Below are positions 44,922 to 53,412 of a stretch of 64,000 nucleotides of DNA, piece by piece. This DNA comes from Flavobacterium saccharophilum. Lineage in GTDB: Bacteria > Bacteroidota > Bacteroidia > Flavobacteriales > Flavobacteriaceae. The notes beneath the pieces are model-generated. The model made no database searches. It saw only the letters and a program-made list of their open reading frames with translations, and was not told where the DNA came from. Every line of letters starts with the position of its first letter. Positions within the stretch are counted from its first letter, which is position 1. The position numbers and the translations under genes are program-made. The stretch lies in contig NZ_FRBY01000002.1 of NCBI RefSeq assembly GCF_900142735.1, positions 496,001-560,000 on the forward strand, written 5' to 3'.

Positions 44922-45269
44922 CTTGGTTTGAATAAAGTGGTTAGTACATATTTACGTACAAAACTTATTTATGGTTTTACTTTGTTATTTTGATATTTCA
45001 AAGTTCGTACATATTGCAAATCAATTTATTACACAATTTTGGAGAGAAATTTCATAATTATTACCAATACAAAACAAACCACAATATTATTTGCCACAAA
45101 GACACTAAGACACAAAGCTTTATTGTTTGTTTTACTAAAATTAGGTTACCTATATAAAAATTTCTTTGCGTCTTAGTGCCTTAGTGGCAAGAGCAAAAAA
45201 AACAGCTGCCTTCAGAAAAATCCGAAAACAGCTGCTTCTCAGCAAAATAAAAATACCTACTTAATTATC
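44922..45269. repeat. 348-bp gap with a full GCCACAAAGACACTAAG hairpin
   Basis: No gene is visible. GCCACAAAGACACTAAGACA (from 45093) and its complement ending TTAGTGCCTTAGTGGC (45188) form a 96-bp imperfect hairpin of the GCAAAG superfamily. The remaining sequence up to 44922 should carry the promoter of the AraC-like gene. Confidence 0.8.
45195..45234 (-). terminator. Rho-independent terminator for the 112-residue protein gene
   Basis: On the minus strand CAGCTG (45229-45234) pairs with CAGCTG (45203-45208), with a further TTCGG/CTGAA helix inside and eight T residues after. It lies 36 bp after the stop codon. Confidence 0.8.
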
Positions 45270-45608
45270 TTACGTAAGTTTTTGGACGTCTGCATTTACA
45301 GAATAATTTTCCTCCGGGATGTCTTTAAAGAATTCTGCTTCTTCTAAATCGGCGGTTGGACCGTATCCTATTAAATGAGTTCCTTTTTTTTGATCACCCG
45401 TTTCTATTATATATAAAATAGACATATCATCAGGGTCGCTCATACCTTCGTAGCGATGATGGGCAACTATAAAAATTTCTTCTGGTTTATAAGCATATTT
45501 TGTTTCTGAATCTAATAAACAGCCGTTTTCAAACAAAAAATTTGCAGTATAACCTTCTTCCTGATATTTTCTAATATAATCGGTTTCGTGTTTTTGTTCT
45601 TTTTTCAT
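45270..45608 (-). CDS. Conserved small hypothetical protein
   Basis: This 112-residue soluble protein has the pattern KYQEEGYTANFLFENGCLLD, then PEEIFIVAHHRYEGMSDPDD and ILYIIETGDQKKGTHLIGYG. It belongs to a small Bacteroidota family in which RFEGMSDPDD-like and GxxGxxxxAYG-like blocks recur. Some members carry the label 'phosphoribosylpyrophosphate synthetase', which has no support in this sequence: length and motifs do not fit that enzyme. Function is unknown. It is divergent from the multi-PAS kinase gene. Confidence 0.75.
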   Translation of the reverse strand: MKKEQKHETDYIRKYQEEGYTANFLFENGCLLDSETKYAYKPEEIFIVAHHRYEGMSDPDDMSILYIIETGDQKKGTHLIGYGPTADLEEAEFFKDIPEENYSVNADVQKLT

Positions 45609-45827
45609 GACTTAAATTTTAAGCAAGATTGTTTTGTAAATCTTTGTTTATTCAAATTTCATCATAGATCACAAATAAAATTAACTCAATAGATTTAAAT
45701 CTTACCTCAATTAAAAAAAGCGAAATCAAAATCAATATTATTTTCTAATTTTAGCTATCCTTTTAATTATTTTAAGGATTACTATATTTAAAAACGTACT
45801 ATACTTTACAATAAAACCAAAATTTTA

Positions 45828-48800
45828 ATGACCAATATAAATCAGGATTTTCTTGCTAAGGGCGGTGAAATGGGCGCACTGACACGTGCCAAAGACTGGA
45901 GTAAAACAGCAGTCGGTCCGGTCGAATCGTGGCCGCAAAGTTTACGCACTACGTTAGGAATTCTTTTAAACTCTAAATTCCCCATGTTCTTATTTTGGGG
46001 ACCCGAACATATATGCTTTTATAACGATGCTTATCGTCCCAGTCTTGGAATGGAAGGAAAACATCCTTTTATTTTAGGAGAAAAAGGAGCCGATTTCTGG
46101 CCGGAAATTTGGGATTTTATCAAACCCTTAATCGACCAGGTACTTACGGAAGGCGAAGCAACCTGGCACGAAGATCAATTTCTGCCCATATATCGCAATG
46201 GAAAAATGGAAGACGTTTACTGGACTTTTAGTTATAGTCCTGTAAATAATGATTCGGGAAAGATTGACGGCGTCTTGGTAATATGTAATGAAACGACAGA
46301 TAAGGTAAAAATGTTGAATAAATTAGAAGAAAGCAACACCCGCTATCTTAATAACATTTTGCAAACTCCAAGTGCCATGTGTGTTTTTAGAGGACCTCAA
46401 TATGTGGTGGAAATTGCCAATGATCTTATGCTGGAATTATGGGGCAAGAAAAATAGTGACGTACAAAACAAACCCATTTTTGAAGCGTTGCCAGAAGCAA
46501 AAGGACAAGGTTTAGAAACTATTCTTGAGAATGTATACCAAACAGGTGAAAAATTTGAAGCGCATGAACGGCTTGTAAAATTACCGCGCGAAGGAGAAAT
46601 TGAAGATGTATACATCAATTTTGTTTATGAAGCTTTAAAAGAACCTGACGGAACCATTTCGGGCATTGTAGCCGTCGCTAATGATGTTACTGCACAAGTA
46701 ATCGCAAGAAATACTGTTGAAGAAAGCGAGAAAAGATTTAGAAACATCGTAAAACAGGCACCACTCGGAATTGCTATTCTAAAAGGCAAGGATCTTATTG
46801 TCGAAATGGTCAATCCTACTTATTTACAGATTGTAGATAAACAAGAAAATGATATTTTAGGCTATCCTATATTTGAAACGGTGCCGGAAGCCAAAGACAC
46901 CGTTTTTCCTTTGCTTTTGCCTGTTTATGAAACTGGAATTCCCTATCATACTGATGAACTTTCAGTAACATTAAATCGCTATGGTAAAGAAGAATTATGC
47001 TATTTTAATTCTGTTTTTCATCCATTACGAGATGAAAACAATGCAGTTTCAGGAATAATAATAGTTTCATATGAAGTTACCGAGGCCGTAAAAGCAAGAC
47101 ATCTTTTGGCAGAAAGTGAGAAAGCTTTCCGTCAGATTGTGATTGAATCCCCTATTGCAATGGCTATCTTTAGAGGTAAAAATCATGTTGTAGAAATGGC
47201 TAATAACGCCATGATGAAAGCCATTTGGCAAAAAGAAGAAAGTGAAACTATTGGAAAACCAATCCTTGAAATTTTCCCTGAACTACTCGAACAAAAATAT
47301 CCCGAATTGCTTGATGATGTAATAAGAAACGGCAAGATTATTCGGGAATATGAAGCTGTTGCTTATGTAGATATTAAAGGAGAACTTAAAAAGTTTTATC
47401 TGGATTATCAATATACGCCTTTGTTTGAGCAAGACGGAAAAGCATCGGGTATTATGGTTACTGTAAATGATGTAACCCAAAAAGTTGATGCCCGAAAAAA
47501 ATTGGAAGATGCTGAACAAAGAGCCCGTTTAGCTGCAGAAATCGCCGAAATTGCAACCTGGGATTTAAATGTCGTAACTCAGGAATTAATTTATTCTGAA
47601 AATTTGCCCGCTCTTTTTGGACATAAAAAAAACAAGAAACTAACCCGACCTGATATTCTGCATCAAATTCATCCCGATGATTTATCTATTCTGGAAAAAG
47701 CCTATAAAGTAGCTCTTAAAACCAGTATTTATAAGTACGAAGCCAGAATTATAAAACCCGATAATTCGATTGCCTGGATTAAAGCGCACGGAAAAATATT
47801 TTTTGATGATAGCAGCGAACCCATACAAATGATTGGTACTATCATTGACATTACAGATGAAAAAAACAGCCAGCAGATTCTAATGAAAAGTGAAGAGAAA
47901 TTCAGACTTCTTGCCGATTCTATGCCACAGTTTATCTGGACCGGTGACGAGATGGGAAATCTGAATTATTTTAATAAATCAGTTTATACATTTTCTGGTT
48001 TATCTGAAAAAGAAATCGAAAAAGAGGGCTGGCTGCAAATTGTGCATCCTGATGATCGTGAACTAAATATAAATAAATGGATGGAAGCCATTAAAACCGG
48101 AAACGACTTTTTGTTAGAGCACCGTTTTCGTCGTTATGATGGTGAATACAGATGGCAGTTAAGCCGTGCCATGGCTCAAAAAGATGAAGAAGGAAATATA
48201 CAAATGTGGGTGGGAACAAGCACGGATATTCACGATCAGAAAAACTTTACCGACAAACTCGAAAAAGAAGTTTATGAAAGAACGGCACAACTAGAACTTA
48301 AAAACAGAGATTTAATTAATATGAATATTGAGTTGCAGTCGTTCGCCTATATCTCGAGTCATGATTTGCAGGAACCGCTTCGGAAAATTCAGACTTTTGC
48401 CAGTCGTTTGGGTGATTTGGATGATGAGAATATTTCGGTGAAAGCCAAAACTTATTTAAACCGAATTGAAGTTTCGGCCAAAAGAATGCAAACCCTGATA
48501 CAAGATCTTCTCGCCTACTCCAGAACCAATTCTGCCGACAGGGTTTTTGTGAAAACAAATCTGGACGAAATTGCCGAAGAAATACAAAGTGATTTTTCTG
48601 AACGAATCGAGGAAACAAATGCCTTAATAGATTTTGATCCTTTAGGAGAAGCAACCATTATTCCGTTTCAGTTTAGGCAATTGCTTCATAACCTCATCGG
48701 AAATTCTTTGAAATTTTCGAAAAAAGGTGAAGCTCCTCATATTGAAGTCAGAGCCAACAGAATTAAGGGAAAAGAAATCGATGTTCCGGTTACTTATCCT

Positions 48801-49034
48801 GAAAAAGTGTATTATCACTTGACCATATCCGACAACGGAATTGGTTTTGATGATGCGTATAAAGAACGAATTTTTGAGGTCTTTCAGCGCTTAAATACCG
48901 AAAGTGAGTTTTCAGGAACCGGAATTGGTTTAGCAATTGTCAAAAAAATCGTCGAAAACCATAAAGGTATTATCACAGCACACAGCGAAAAAGGCAAAGG
49001 CGCAACATTTGAAATCTATCTACCTGAATTGTGA
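45828..49034 (+). CDS. Soluble multi-PAS histidine kinase
   Basis: This 1068-residue protein has no signal peptide or membrane helix. It opens with a domain found in many PAS kinases (GALTRAKDWSKTAVGPVESW, FPMFLFWGPEHICFYNDAYR). PAS modules follow near 170-285, 300-415, 430-545, 560-680 (LIYSENLPALFGHKK, PAS fold 3) and 690-805 (FIWTGDEMGNLNYFNK). The kinase has SFAYISSHDLQEPLRKIQ with His845, then RQLLHNLIGNSLKFSK and GTGIGLAIVKKI. It is cytosolic, so it should sense an internal state such as redox or a small ligand. A single-receiver gene lies convergently downstream. Confidence 0.95.
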   Translation: MTNINQDFLAKGGEMGALTRAKDWSKTAVGPVESWPQSLRTTLGILLNSKFPMFLFWGPEHICFYNDAYRPSLGMEGKHPFILGEKGADFWPEIWDFIKPLIDQVLTEGEATWHEDQFLPIYRNGKMEDVYWTFSYSPVNNDSGKIDGVLVICNETTDKVKMLNKLEESNTRYLNNILQTPSAMCVFRGPQYVVEIANDLMLELWGKKNSDVQNKPIFEALPEAKGQGLETILENVYQTGEKFEAHERLVKLPREGEIEDVYINFVYEALKEPDGTISGIVAVANDVTAQVIARNTVEESEKRFRNIVKQAPLGIAILKGKDLIVEMVNPTYLQIVDKQENDILGYPIFETVPEAKDTVFPLLLPVYETGIPYHTDELSVTLNRYGKEELCYFNSVFHPLRDENNAVSGIIIVSYEVTEAVKARHLLAESEKAFRQIVIESPIAMAIFRGKNHVVEMANNAMMKAIWQKEESETIGKPILEIFPELLEQKYPELLDDVIRNGKIIREYEAVAYVDIKGELKKFYLDYQYTPLFEQDGKASGIMVTVNDVTQKVDARKKLEDAEQRARLAAEIAEIATWDLNVVTQELIYSENLPALFGHKKNKKLTRPDILHQIHPDDLSILEKAYKVALKTSIYKYEARIIKPDNSIAWIKAHGKIFFDDSSEPIQMIGTIIDITDEKNSQQILMKSEEKFRLLADSMPQFIWTGDEMGNLNYFNKSVYTFSGLSEKEIEKEGWLQIVHPDDRELNINKWMEAIKTGNDFLLEHRFRRYDGEYRWQLSRAMAQKDEEGNIQMWVGTSTDIHDQKNFTDKLEKEVYERTAQLELKNRDLINMNIELQSFAYISSHDLQEPLRKIQTFASRLGDLDDENISVKAKTYLNRIEVSAKRMQTLIQDLLAYSRTNSADRVFVKTNLDEIAEEIQSDFSERIEETNALIDFDPLGEATIIPFQFRQLLHNLIGNSLKFSKKGEAPHIEVRANRIKGKEIDVPVTYPEKVYYHLTISDNGIGFDDAYKERIFEVFQRLNTESEFSGTGIGLAIVKKIVENHKGIITAHSEKGKGATFEIYLPEL

Positions 49035-49041
49035 TAAAATA

Positions 49042-49075
49042 AAAAACACATAAGTGTTAGTACTTATGTGTTTTT
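49042..49075. terminator. Bidirectional terminator between kinase and receiver genes
   Basis: AAAAACACATAAGT (49042-49055) pairs with ACTTATGTGTTTTT (49062-49075), with a short loop. It serves both convergent genes. Confidence 0.92.
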
Positions 49076-49102
49076 ATATAGAGGTTTAAATTCTTTTATT
49101 CT

Positions 49103-49531
49103 TTATGATTTGTACACAAAATTTTTAGTGTCCGGAACAAATTCTTCCCAATTGATTTGTAATGCGTGTTCTATAGACTTTATAATATCCTTCATTAAAA
49201 CAGGCTTAGTTATGAATAAATTAGCACCTAATGTACGGCATTTTTCAATAATACCAGGTTCATTTGAAGTCGAAAAAATGATTATAGGAATGTCTTTTTT
49301 GTCTGAATTTCTTATTTCTGTCAAAACATCAAAACCATTTTTACCAGGCATATTCAAATCTAAAAAAATTACATACGGTGTTGGTGGCGGATTATAAATT
49401 GCAGATAATAATTTATCTCCTCCGTTGTATGTATTAAGTTGTATTTTTTCTGGTAGTGACTCTACGGCATCTGCAAAAATGCTCAAATCGTCCTCATCAT
49501 CGTCTGTGTAAAATATCGTCAAATTAGTCAT
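49103..49531 (-). CDS. Stand-alone response regulator (Rcp1-like receiver)
   Basis: This 142-residue single receiver has the acidic cluster in IFYTDDDEDDLSIFADAVE, the acceptor Asp58 in IFLDLNMPGKNG, IIIFSTSNEPG and FITKPVLMKDI with the conserved Lys. The DDDEDD and LNMPGKNG pattern is that of Rcp1-like receivers, which partner with phytochrome-type or PAS kinases that carry no receiver. The convergent multi-PAS kinase is the obvious partner. No output domain is present. Confidence 0.93.
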   Translation of the reverse strand: MTNLTIFYTDDDEDDLSIFADAVESLPEKIQLNTYNGGDKLLSAIYNPPPTPYVIFLDLNMPGKNGFDVLTEIRNSDKKDIPIIIFSTSNEPGIIEKCRTLGANLFITKPVLMKDIIKSIEHALQINWEEFVPDTKNFVYKS

Positions 49532-49789
49532 GGTATTTAGTGAAACGATTTAATTTGTGTCAAATATACTTCAAATTTAATTGATTTTATTACTTCGACT
49601 ACTATCCTTAAACGAAAAAATTAGTAGTTGTAATCTCATAAGTTATAATATAAATTATGTAACCCTAAATAATTTAGAAAAGGCAACTTTACTTTACTAA
49701 ACTTTACAACTGAAACACCTTGTTATAACTCACATTAAACAAGAGTTTTAGCTAGCTGTTTTGGCATTAATTAACTAAATATAAAAGTC

Positions 49790-50293
49790 ATGGGAGATCA
49801 TAAAGACCTTACAAACGAATTTGCAGTAGATAAAATAAAAGATCTTGCAGAAAACATAAAAACTTGTATGTTTTGTACGTACAATGAATACAGATTACAA
49901 TCGCGTCCAATGTCTGTTCAGAAAATTGATGATTTAGGTCAGCTTTGGTTTTTATCTGACAGAAACAGCAGTCAGAATGCAGAAATCAGCCAGAATCCAC
50001 AAGTTGAAATCTTCTTTTCAGAACCACACGATAAATTTCTGACTTTACACGGAACTGCGTCTATTTCGTACGATAGAGAAACGATTAAAGAATTGTATGA
50101 TCCAATTGTAAAAGTATGGATGCCAGGTGGTGTAGATGATCCAAACTTAAGTGTAATTAAAGTTATACCTGAAGATGGTTATTATTGGAATAACAAAAAC
50201 GGTTCGATGGTGGCTATTGCAAAAATGGCAGCTGCCTATGTTACGGGAAAAACAATGGATGATGGGATTGAAGGAACTTTAACATTGGAATAG
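49790..50293 (+). CDS. Pyridoxamine-5'-phosphate-oxidase-like general stress protein
   Basis: This 167-residue protein is a split-barrel flavin-binding protein of the GSP26 type: DKIKDLAENIKTCMFCTYNE, the SRPMSVQKIDDLGQLWFLSD core, and PHDKFLTLHGTASISYDRET. The C-terminal part has WMPGGVDDPNLSVIKVIPED, and YYWNNKNG is the usual last strand. Relatives bind FMN or FAD; the reaction is unknown. Bacillus and Xanthomonas relatives are named general stress proteins. It sits alone with its own upstream gap. Confidence 0.88.
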   Translation: MGDHKDLTNEFAVDKIKDLAENIKTCMFCTYNEYRLQSRPMSVQKIDDLGQLWFLSDRNSSQNAEISQNPQVEIFFSEPHDKFLTLHGTASISYDRETIKELYDPIVKVWMPGGVDDPNLSVIKVIPEDGYYWNNKNGSMVAIAKMAAAYVTGKTMDDGIEGTLTLE

Positions 50294-50299
50294 ACAATT

Positions 50300-50395
50300 T
50301 AACCGCAAAGTTCGCAAAGGGTTTACGCCAGGTTCGCAAAGAGTAATTATTATCCTTGTGTTCTTTGCGTAAACCCTTTGCGAACTTTGCGGTTA
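50300..50395. repeat. Full palindromic repeat with perfect 28-bp arms
   Basis: TAACCGCAAAGTTCGCAAAG (from 50300) and its exact complement ending at 50395 give two perfect 28-bp arms (50300-50327 and 50368-50395) around a 40-bp loop. It lies between a plus-strand and a minus-strand gene and is the best preserved member of the family also found inside czcB. Confidence 0.95.
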
Positions 50396-50397
50396 GA

Positions 50398-51102
50398 CTA
50401 CCCCCTAAACTCCAAAGCGTTCAAAATCCCAGCCTCGCTTGCTGTATTATTAAAATACACAAAACCTGGTTTTGAATTGATCTCTTTTTTTATCTGAAGT
50501 AATTCCTCAGCATCATACCTCGAATAAAATAATTTCGGTACACCATGAAACCTCACATAAACCAAAGGAAAATTAGTAAAAATAGTTTTGGGCAAATTTG
50601 GATAACTCACGCTGCAAAACGTAATATTATTAACTAAAAAAGCATTCCAAACTTCGGGAATCCACCAACTTTCATGACGAAACTCAATTACGTTTTTGAA
50701 CTCAGGATTAAGGTTTTGAATAATTAACTGAAGATTTTCAGGACTGTATTTATAACTTGGCGGAAATTGAAATAAAATGGCTCCTAGTTTTTCTTTAAAA
50801 CCCGATTTACATATCTGATAAAATTCAGAAAGTAAATCTTCACAATTAATAAACTTTTTGATATGCGTAATTTCTTTGTGCGCTTTAACTGAAAAAGTAA
50901 AGTTTTCAGGTGCCTTATTGTACCAGTTTTCAAATACTCTTACTGTCGGAAACCTATAAAAACTTCCGTTAAACTCGTATGTATTAAAATGCTGGCAATA
51001 AAATTCAAACCATTTTGAAGTGGGCAGGTTTTCAGGATAGAAAATGCCTTTCCAAAATCGGTTATTAAAGCTCGAGCATCCTATTTGAATTTCATTTTTC
51101 AT
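50398..51102 (-). CDS. DUF72 family protein
   Basis: This 234-residue protein matches DUF72 (YecE-like): IGCSSFNNRFWKGIFYPENL, ENFTFSVKAHKEITHIKKF, LGAILFQFPPSYKYS, EFRHESWWIPEVW and YVRFHGVPKLFYSRYDAEEL with GFVYFNNTASEAGILNAL. The fold is a TIM barrel; the function is not established, though an Fe-S or nucleic-acid link is often suggested. Its start overlaps the stop of the Fpg/Nei-type glycosylase gene by 4 bp, so the two are translationally coupled, which points to a DNA-damage context. Confidence 0.92.
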   Translation of the reverse strand: MKNEIQIGCSSFNNRFWKGIFYPENLPTSKWFEFYCQHFNTYEFNGSFYRFPTVRVFENWYNKAPENFTFSVKAHKEITHIKKFINCEDLLSEFYQICKSGFKEKLGAILFQFPPSYKYSPENLQLIIQNLNPEFKNVIEFRHESWWIPEVWNAFLVNNITFCSVSYPNLPKTIFTNFPLVYVRFHGVPKLFYSRYDAEELLQIKKEINSKPGFVYFNNTASEAGILNALEFRG

Positions 51103-51830
51103 GTGTGCAGGTTTTGGCAGTTAGTACAGAAAAAGCTTCGTCGGTTTCTATGGCCAGTGTGTTTTTTTATCATGGGTAAATTGCAACGCAGACAGACTGT
51201 TTTCGTATATGCTTCCCAATGTTTTTTCAATTCATTTTTTTTCTTCCAGTACAGGAATTCAAAACTATAAACAGAACATTCAGAAATAATTTCATTGAGA
51301 TCATCAAACGGAATTTTACCTACTAAAGATTCCGGGTGAATGTGGCATCGGTACAAAACTTCATTTTTAATAATATTCCCTACTCCGGCAAATATATTCT
51401 GATCTAAAATCGCATCGCAAATCATTTCATTCGGGATTTTTTCAAGACTTTGTTTTGCTTTTTTCGGATCCCAATCGTCATTCATTACATCTTCACTCCA
51501 ATCATAGATAGCATTAATATCCCCTTCCAGAATTTTTATAGAACAGGTATAAAAATTAATTTCTCCATCAGAAAATACCAGACTTAATCTCGGTTTTGTT
51601 TCCTTTCGTTCATTAACACGATACGTTCCAAACATCAGCATATGAATCTTTACAGTAAATCCTTCAAAACAAATTAAAAAGTGTTTTCCCCAAGTTTTAA
51701 ATTCCTGTATGGTTTTATCTCTAAGACGCTCAATATCAATAGCACTATTTCCGGAAACGTCGATTATCTTTTTCCCTGTAAATTGTTTCACTTCTTCTTT
51801 TAATATCACTATAGACGGACCTTCGGGCAT
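51099..51830 (-). CDS. Fpg/Nei-family DNA glycosylase (endonuclease VIII-like)
   Basis: This 243-residue base-excision repair enzyme starts with MPEGPSIVILKEEV. Pro2 is the Schiff-base nucleophile after Met removal and Glu3 is the second catalytic residue. The helix-two-turn-helix region has AILDQNIFAGVGNIIKNEVL, and the C-terminal zinc finger is CLRC...CTNC within KTVCLRCNLPMIKKHTGHRN. RRSFF gives the conserved DNA-contacting Arg. It removes oxidised bases and nicks the strand. It forms an operon with the DUF72 gene. Confidence 0.93.
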   Translation of the reverse strand: MPEGPSIVILKEEVKQFTGKKIIDVSGNSAIDIERLRDKTIQEFKTWGKHFLICFEGFTVKIHMLMFGTYRVNERKETKPRLSLVFSDGEINFYTCSIKILEGDINAIYDWSEDVMNDDWDPKKAKQSLEKIPNEMICDAILDQNIFAGVGNIIKNEVLYRCHIHPESLVGKIPFDDLNEIISECSVYSFEFLYWKKKNELKKHWEAYTKTVCLRCNLPMIKKHTGHRNRRSFFCTNCQNLHT

Positions 51831-51856
51831 AGTATGGCTTTTAAGTTATAAACTAA

Positions 51857-51883
51857 AAAGTGCAGTTTTATAGACTGCACTTT
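51857..51883 (-). terminator. Terminator of the DUF892 gene
   Basis: AAAGTGCAGT (51857-51866) pairs with ACTGCACTTT (51874-51883). On the minus strand the stem ends in CTTTTTAG. It lies 24 bp after the DUF892 stop codon. Confidence 0.85.
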
Positions 51884-51906
51884 CTGTTGTTTTATCACAA
51901 TAAAAT

Positions 51907-52509
51907 CTAGTTCGCTTCTGCAGCTTCAAAGTTTACGGCATTTACAGCCACAATTGTCAATGCTTTATCGGCAGCTTTTTCTTCTTCAAGCGTTTGCTCT
52001 AATAAAGAGGCCGCTTCTTCCATACCTAAAGTTTCCGCAAATTGTCTTAACGTACCATATGTAGCAATTTCATAATGTTCGATTTTCTGGCAGGCAGCAA
52101 TGATCCCGGCATCACGAACAACACCAATTTCCGTTTCTTCCAGAATTCCGTTTCCTTCTTCAATTAAGCCCGCCATTGCATCGCATTTTTTTGCGACAGC
52201 TTTCTGTCCTGCAAGCTCAAAAACCTGCTCTAAACGGCTAATTTGCCCTTCTGTTTCGGTTAAATGATTGTTTAGGGCATCAATAAGTTCTGGTGATGAA
52301 GCATTTTTAGCCATTTTAGGAAGCGCTTTTGTCAAAGCTTTTTCTGCCCAGTAAATGTCTTTCAGTCCATCTTCAAATAATTCTGTCAATCCTGATGCTG
52401 CATCAGACTTTGGTTTTGTAACTCCTGTCTTTGTAGTTGCTTTTGCAGTCGTTTTTGCAGTTGCTTTAGACTTTGTAGTTGTTTCCTTTTTATTCGTTGC
52501 GGTTTTCAT
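51907..52509 (-). CDS. Ferritin-like DUF892 (YciE/YciF) protein with a Lys/Ala/Thr-rich tail
   Basis: The 200-residue protein has a low-complexity basic N-terminus of about 38 residues (TKSKATAKTTAKATTKTGVT and flanks), like a histone H1 tail. The ferritin-like four-helix bundle follows: LTELFEDGLKDIYWAEKALT, LIDALNNHLTETEGQISRLE, IAACQKIEHYEIATYGTLRQ and LLEQTLEEEKAADKALT. The E-x-x-H pattern (IEHYE) fits a diiron site. Relatives are stress-induced. The tail suggests nucleic-acid binding, as in Dps-type proteins; that part is inference. It is divergent from an acidic-protein gene. Confidence 0.93.
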   Translation of the reverse strand: MKTATNKKETTTKSKATAKTTAKATTKTGVTKPKSDAASGLTELFEDGLKDIYWAEKALTKALPKMAKNASSPELIDALNNHLTETEGQISRLEQVFELAGQKAVAKKCDAMAGLIEEGNGILEETEIGVVRDAGIIAACQKIEHYEIATYGTLRQFAETLGMEEAASLLEQTLEEEKAADKALTIVAVNAVNFEAAEAN

Positions 52510-52671
52510 AATAATAATTTTATATGGATTAATATGAGATAAAATTACTTATCGACGTTTCGGTTTAGTTATATCATTGTTTGATTTCGTTCTATTCTAA
52601 ACACCTGTTAATTATACAATTACGAATTACAATCCTATAAAGAAATGGATAGCTTACTGATTAGATTTGTA

Positions 52672-52679
52672 TATACTAA
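52672..52679 (+). promoter_or_regulatory. Candidate -7 promoter element
   Basis: TAGATTTG matches TAnnTTTG and lies 20 bp before the start codon of the acidic-protein gene, so the 5' leader would be short. TTTGTATATACT resembles the azoR and DUF4142 gene upstream sequence TTTGTATCAT. Confidence 0.45.
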
Positions 52680-52699
52680 TATTCTAAAACATATATATC

Positions 52700-53212
52700 A
52701 TGAATACTACAGAACAAAAAAACAGTACAACCAGTAATAGAGATCCAAGAAATCAAAATCTAAATACTGCCGATAAAAACAGACTTATGAATGAAGAACT
52801 GTATGATATGGACGACATGAAAGAAACTGACGATGATAATGCAGCAATTGCAGAACGCGGCTATACGGTTAGAAATGGCCATAATCCAGATGGGGTAAAT
52901 CCTGACGAAATGGTTTATGACAGGAAAGATATCGAAGAACTAGATGATGACTTTCATTCTGAAAAAGATCTAATACATACTAGCGATGATTTATATGATG
53001 ACGCTGTAGATGAAGATCTTGATCCTGCTGTGGATGAACTAGATAATCCATCAGATGTTCGTGAACGAGAAGATGGCGACTTCAATGAAGTTGATGATCT
53101 GGAAGATATTGATCCGGATGACGAAGATGAAGATGATGATTTTGAAGAGGAAGAAATCGAAGAAGAAGATTCTGAAGAGGATTATCCTGCTAATGATCCA
53201 AGAAAATTTTAA
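52700..53212 (+). CDS. Highly acidic, probably disordered protein
   Basis: In this 170-residue protein more than a third of the residues are Asp or Glu; there is no Cys and almost no hydrophobic core. The N-terminal 50 residues are polar (Thr/Asn/Arg). A short ordered-looking segment, AERGYTVRNGHNPDGVNPDE, follows, and then Asp/Glu runs to the end. I do not recognise a family name. It could be a polyanion that buffers basic proteins or a DNA mimic. It lies next to and divergent from the basic-tailed DUF892 protein and is in the stress-family cluster. Confidence 0.8.
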   Translation: MNTTEQKNSTTSNRDPRNQNLNTADKNRLMNEELYDMDDMKETDDDNAAIAERGYTVRNGHNPDGVNPDEMVYDRKDIEELDDDFHSEKDLIHTSDDLYDDAVDEDLDPAVDELDNPSDVREREDGDFNEVDDLEDIDPDDEDEDDDFEEEEIEEEDSEEDYPANDPRKF

Positions 53213-53235
53213 AACCGATTAAAATTAGAAATAGA

Positions 53236-53266
53236 AAAACCGTTAATTGCTTAACGGTTTTTTTTA
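53236..53266 (+). terminator. Terminator of the acidic-protein gene
   Basis: AAAACCGTTAA (53236-53246) pairs with TTAACGGTTTT (53251-53261), followed by five more T residues. It lies 24 bp after the stop codon. Confidence 0.92.
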
Positions 53267-53292
53267 TGTTTTAAATGCTATGTCAGGTTATC

Positions 53293-53395
53293 TTGTCATT
53301 TCGACGAAGGAGAAATCACACTAGAAACTCCGCACAGAATGTCGCCAATCTTTGTCGAATCCCGCGTGTGATTTCTCCTTTCGTCGAAATGACAA
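53293..53395. repeat. Palindromic element with TTGTCATTTCGACGAAGG ends
   Basis: The first 29 bases (TTGTCATTTCGACGAAGGAG onward to CACAC) are mirrored by the last 30 (GTGTGATTTCTCCTTTCGTC onward), giving a 103-bp hairpin with a 44-bp loop. It has no coding capacity and no transposase. The ends look like the terminal inverted repeats of a small non-autonomous element, but no flanking duplication is obvious. Confidence 0.85.
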
Positions 53396-53412
53396 ACAAG
53401 AAGAAATATTCA

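Noticed and set aside
53293..53395. Small gene in the 53275-53567 plus-strand open frames
   Set aside because: The frames run across a palindromic repeat and into the antisense of the DUF5661-like gene; their translation is not protein-like.
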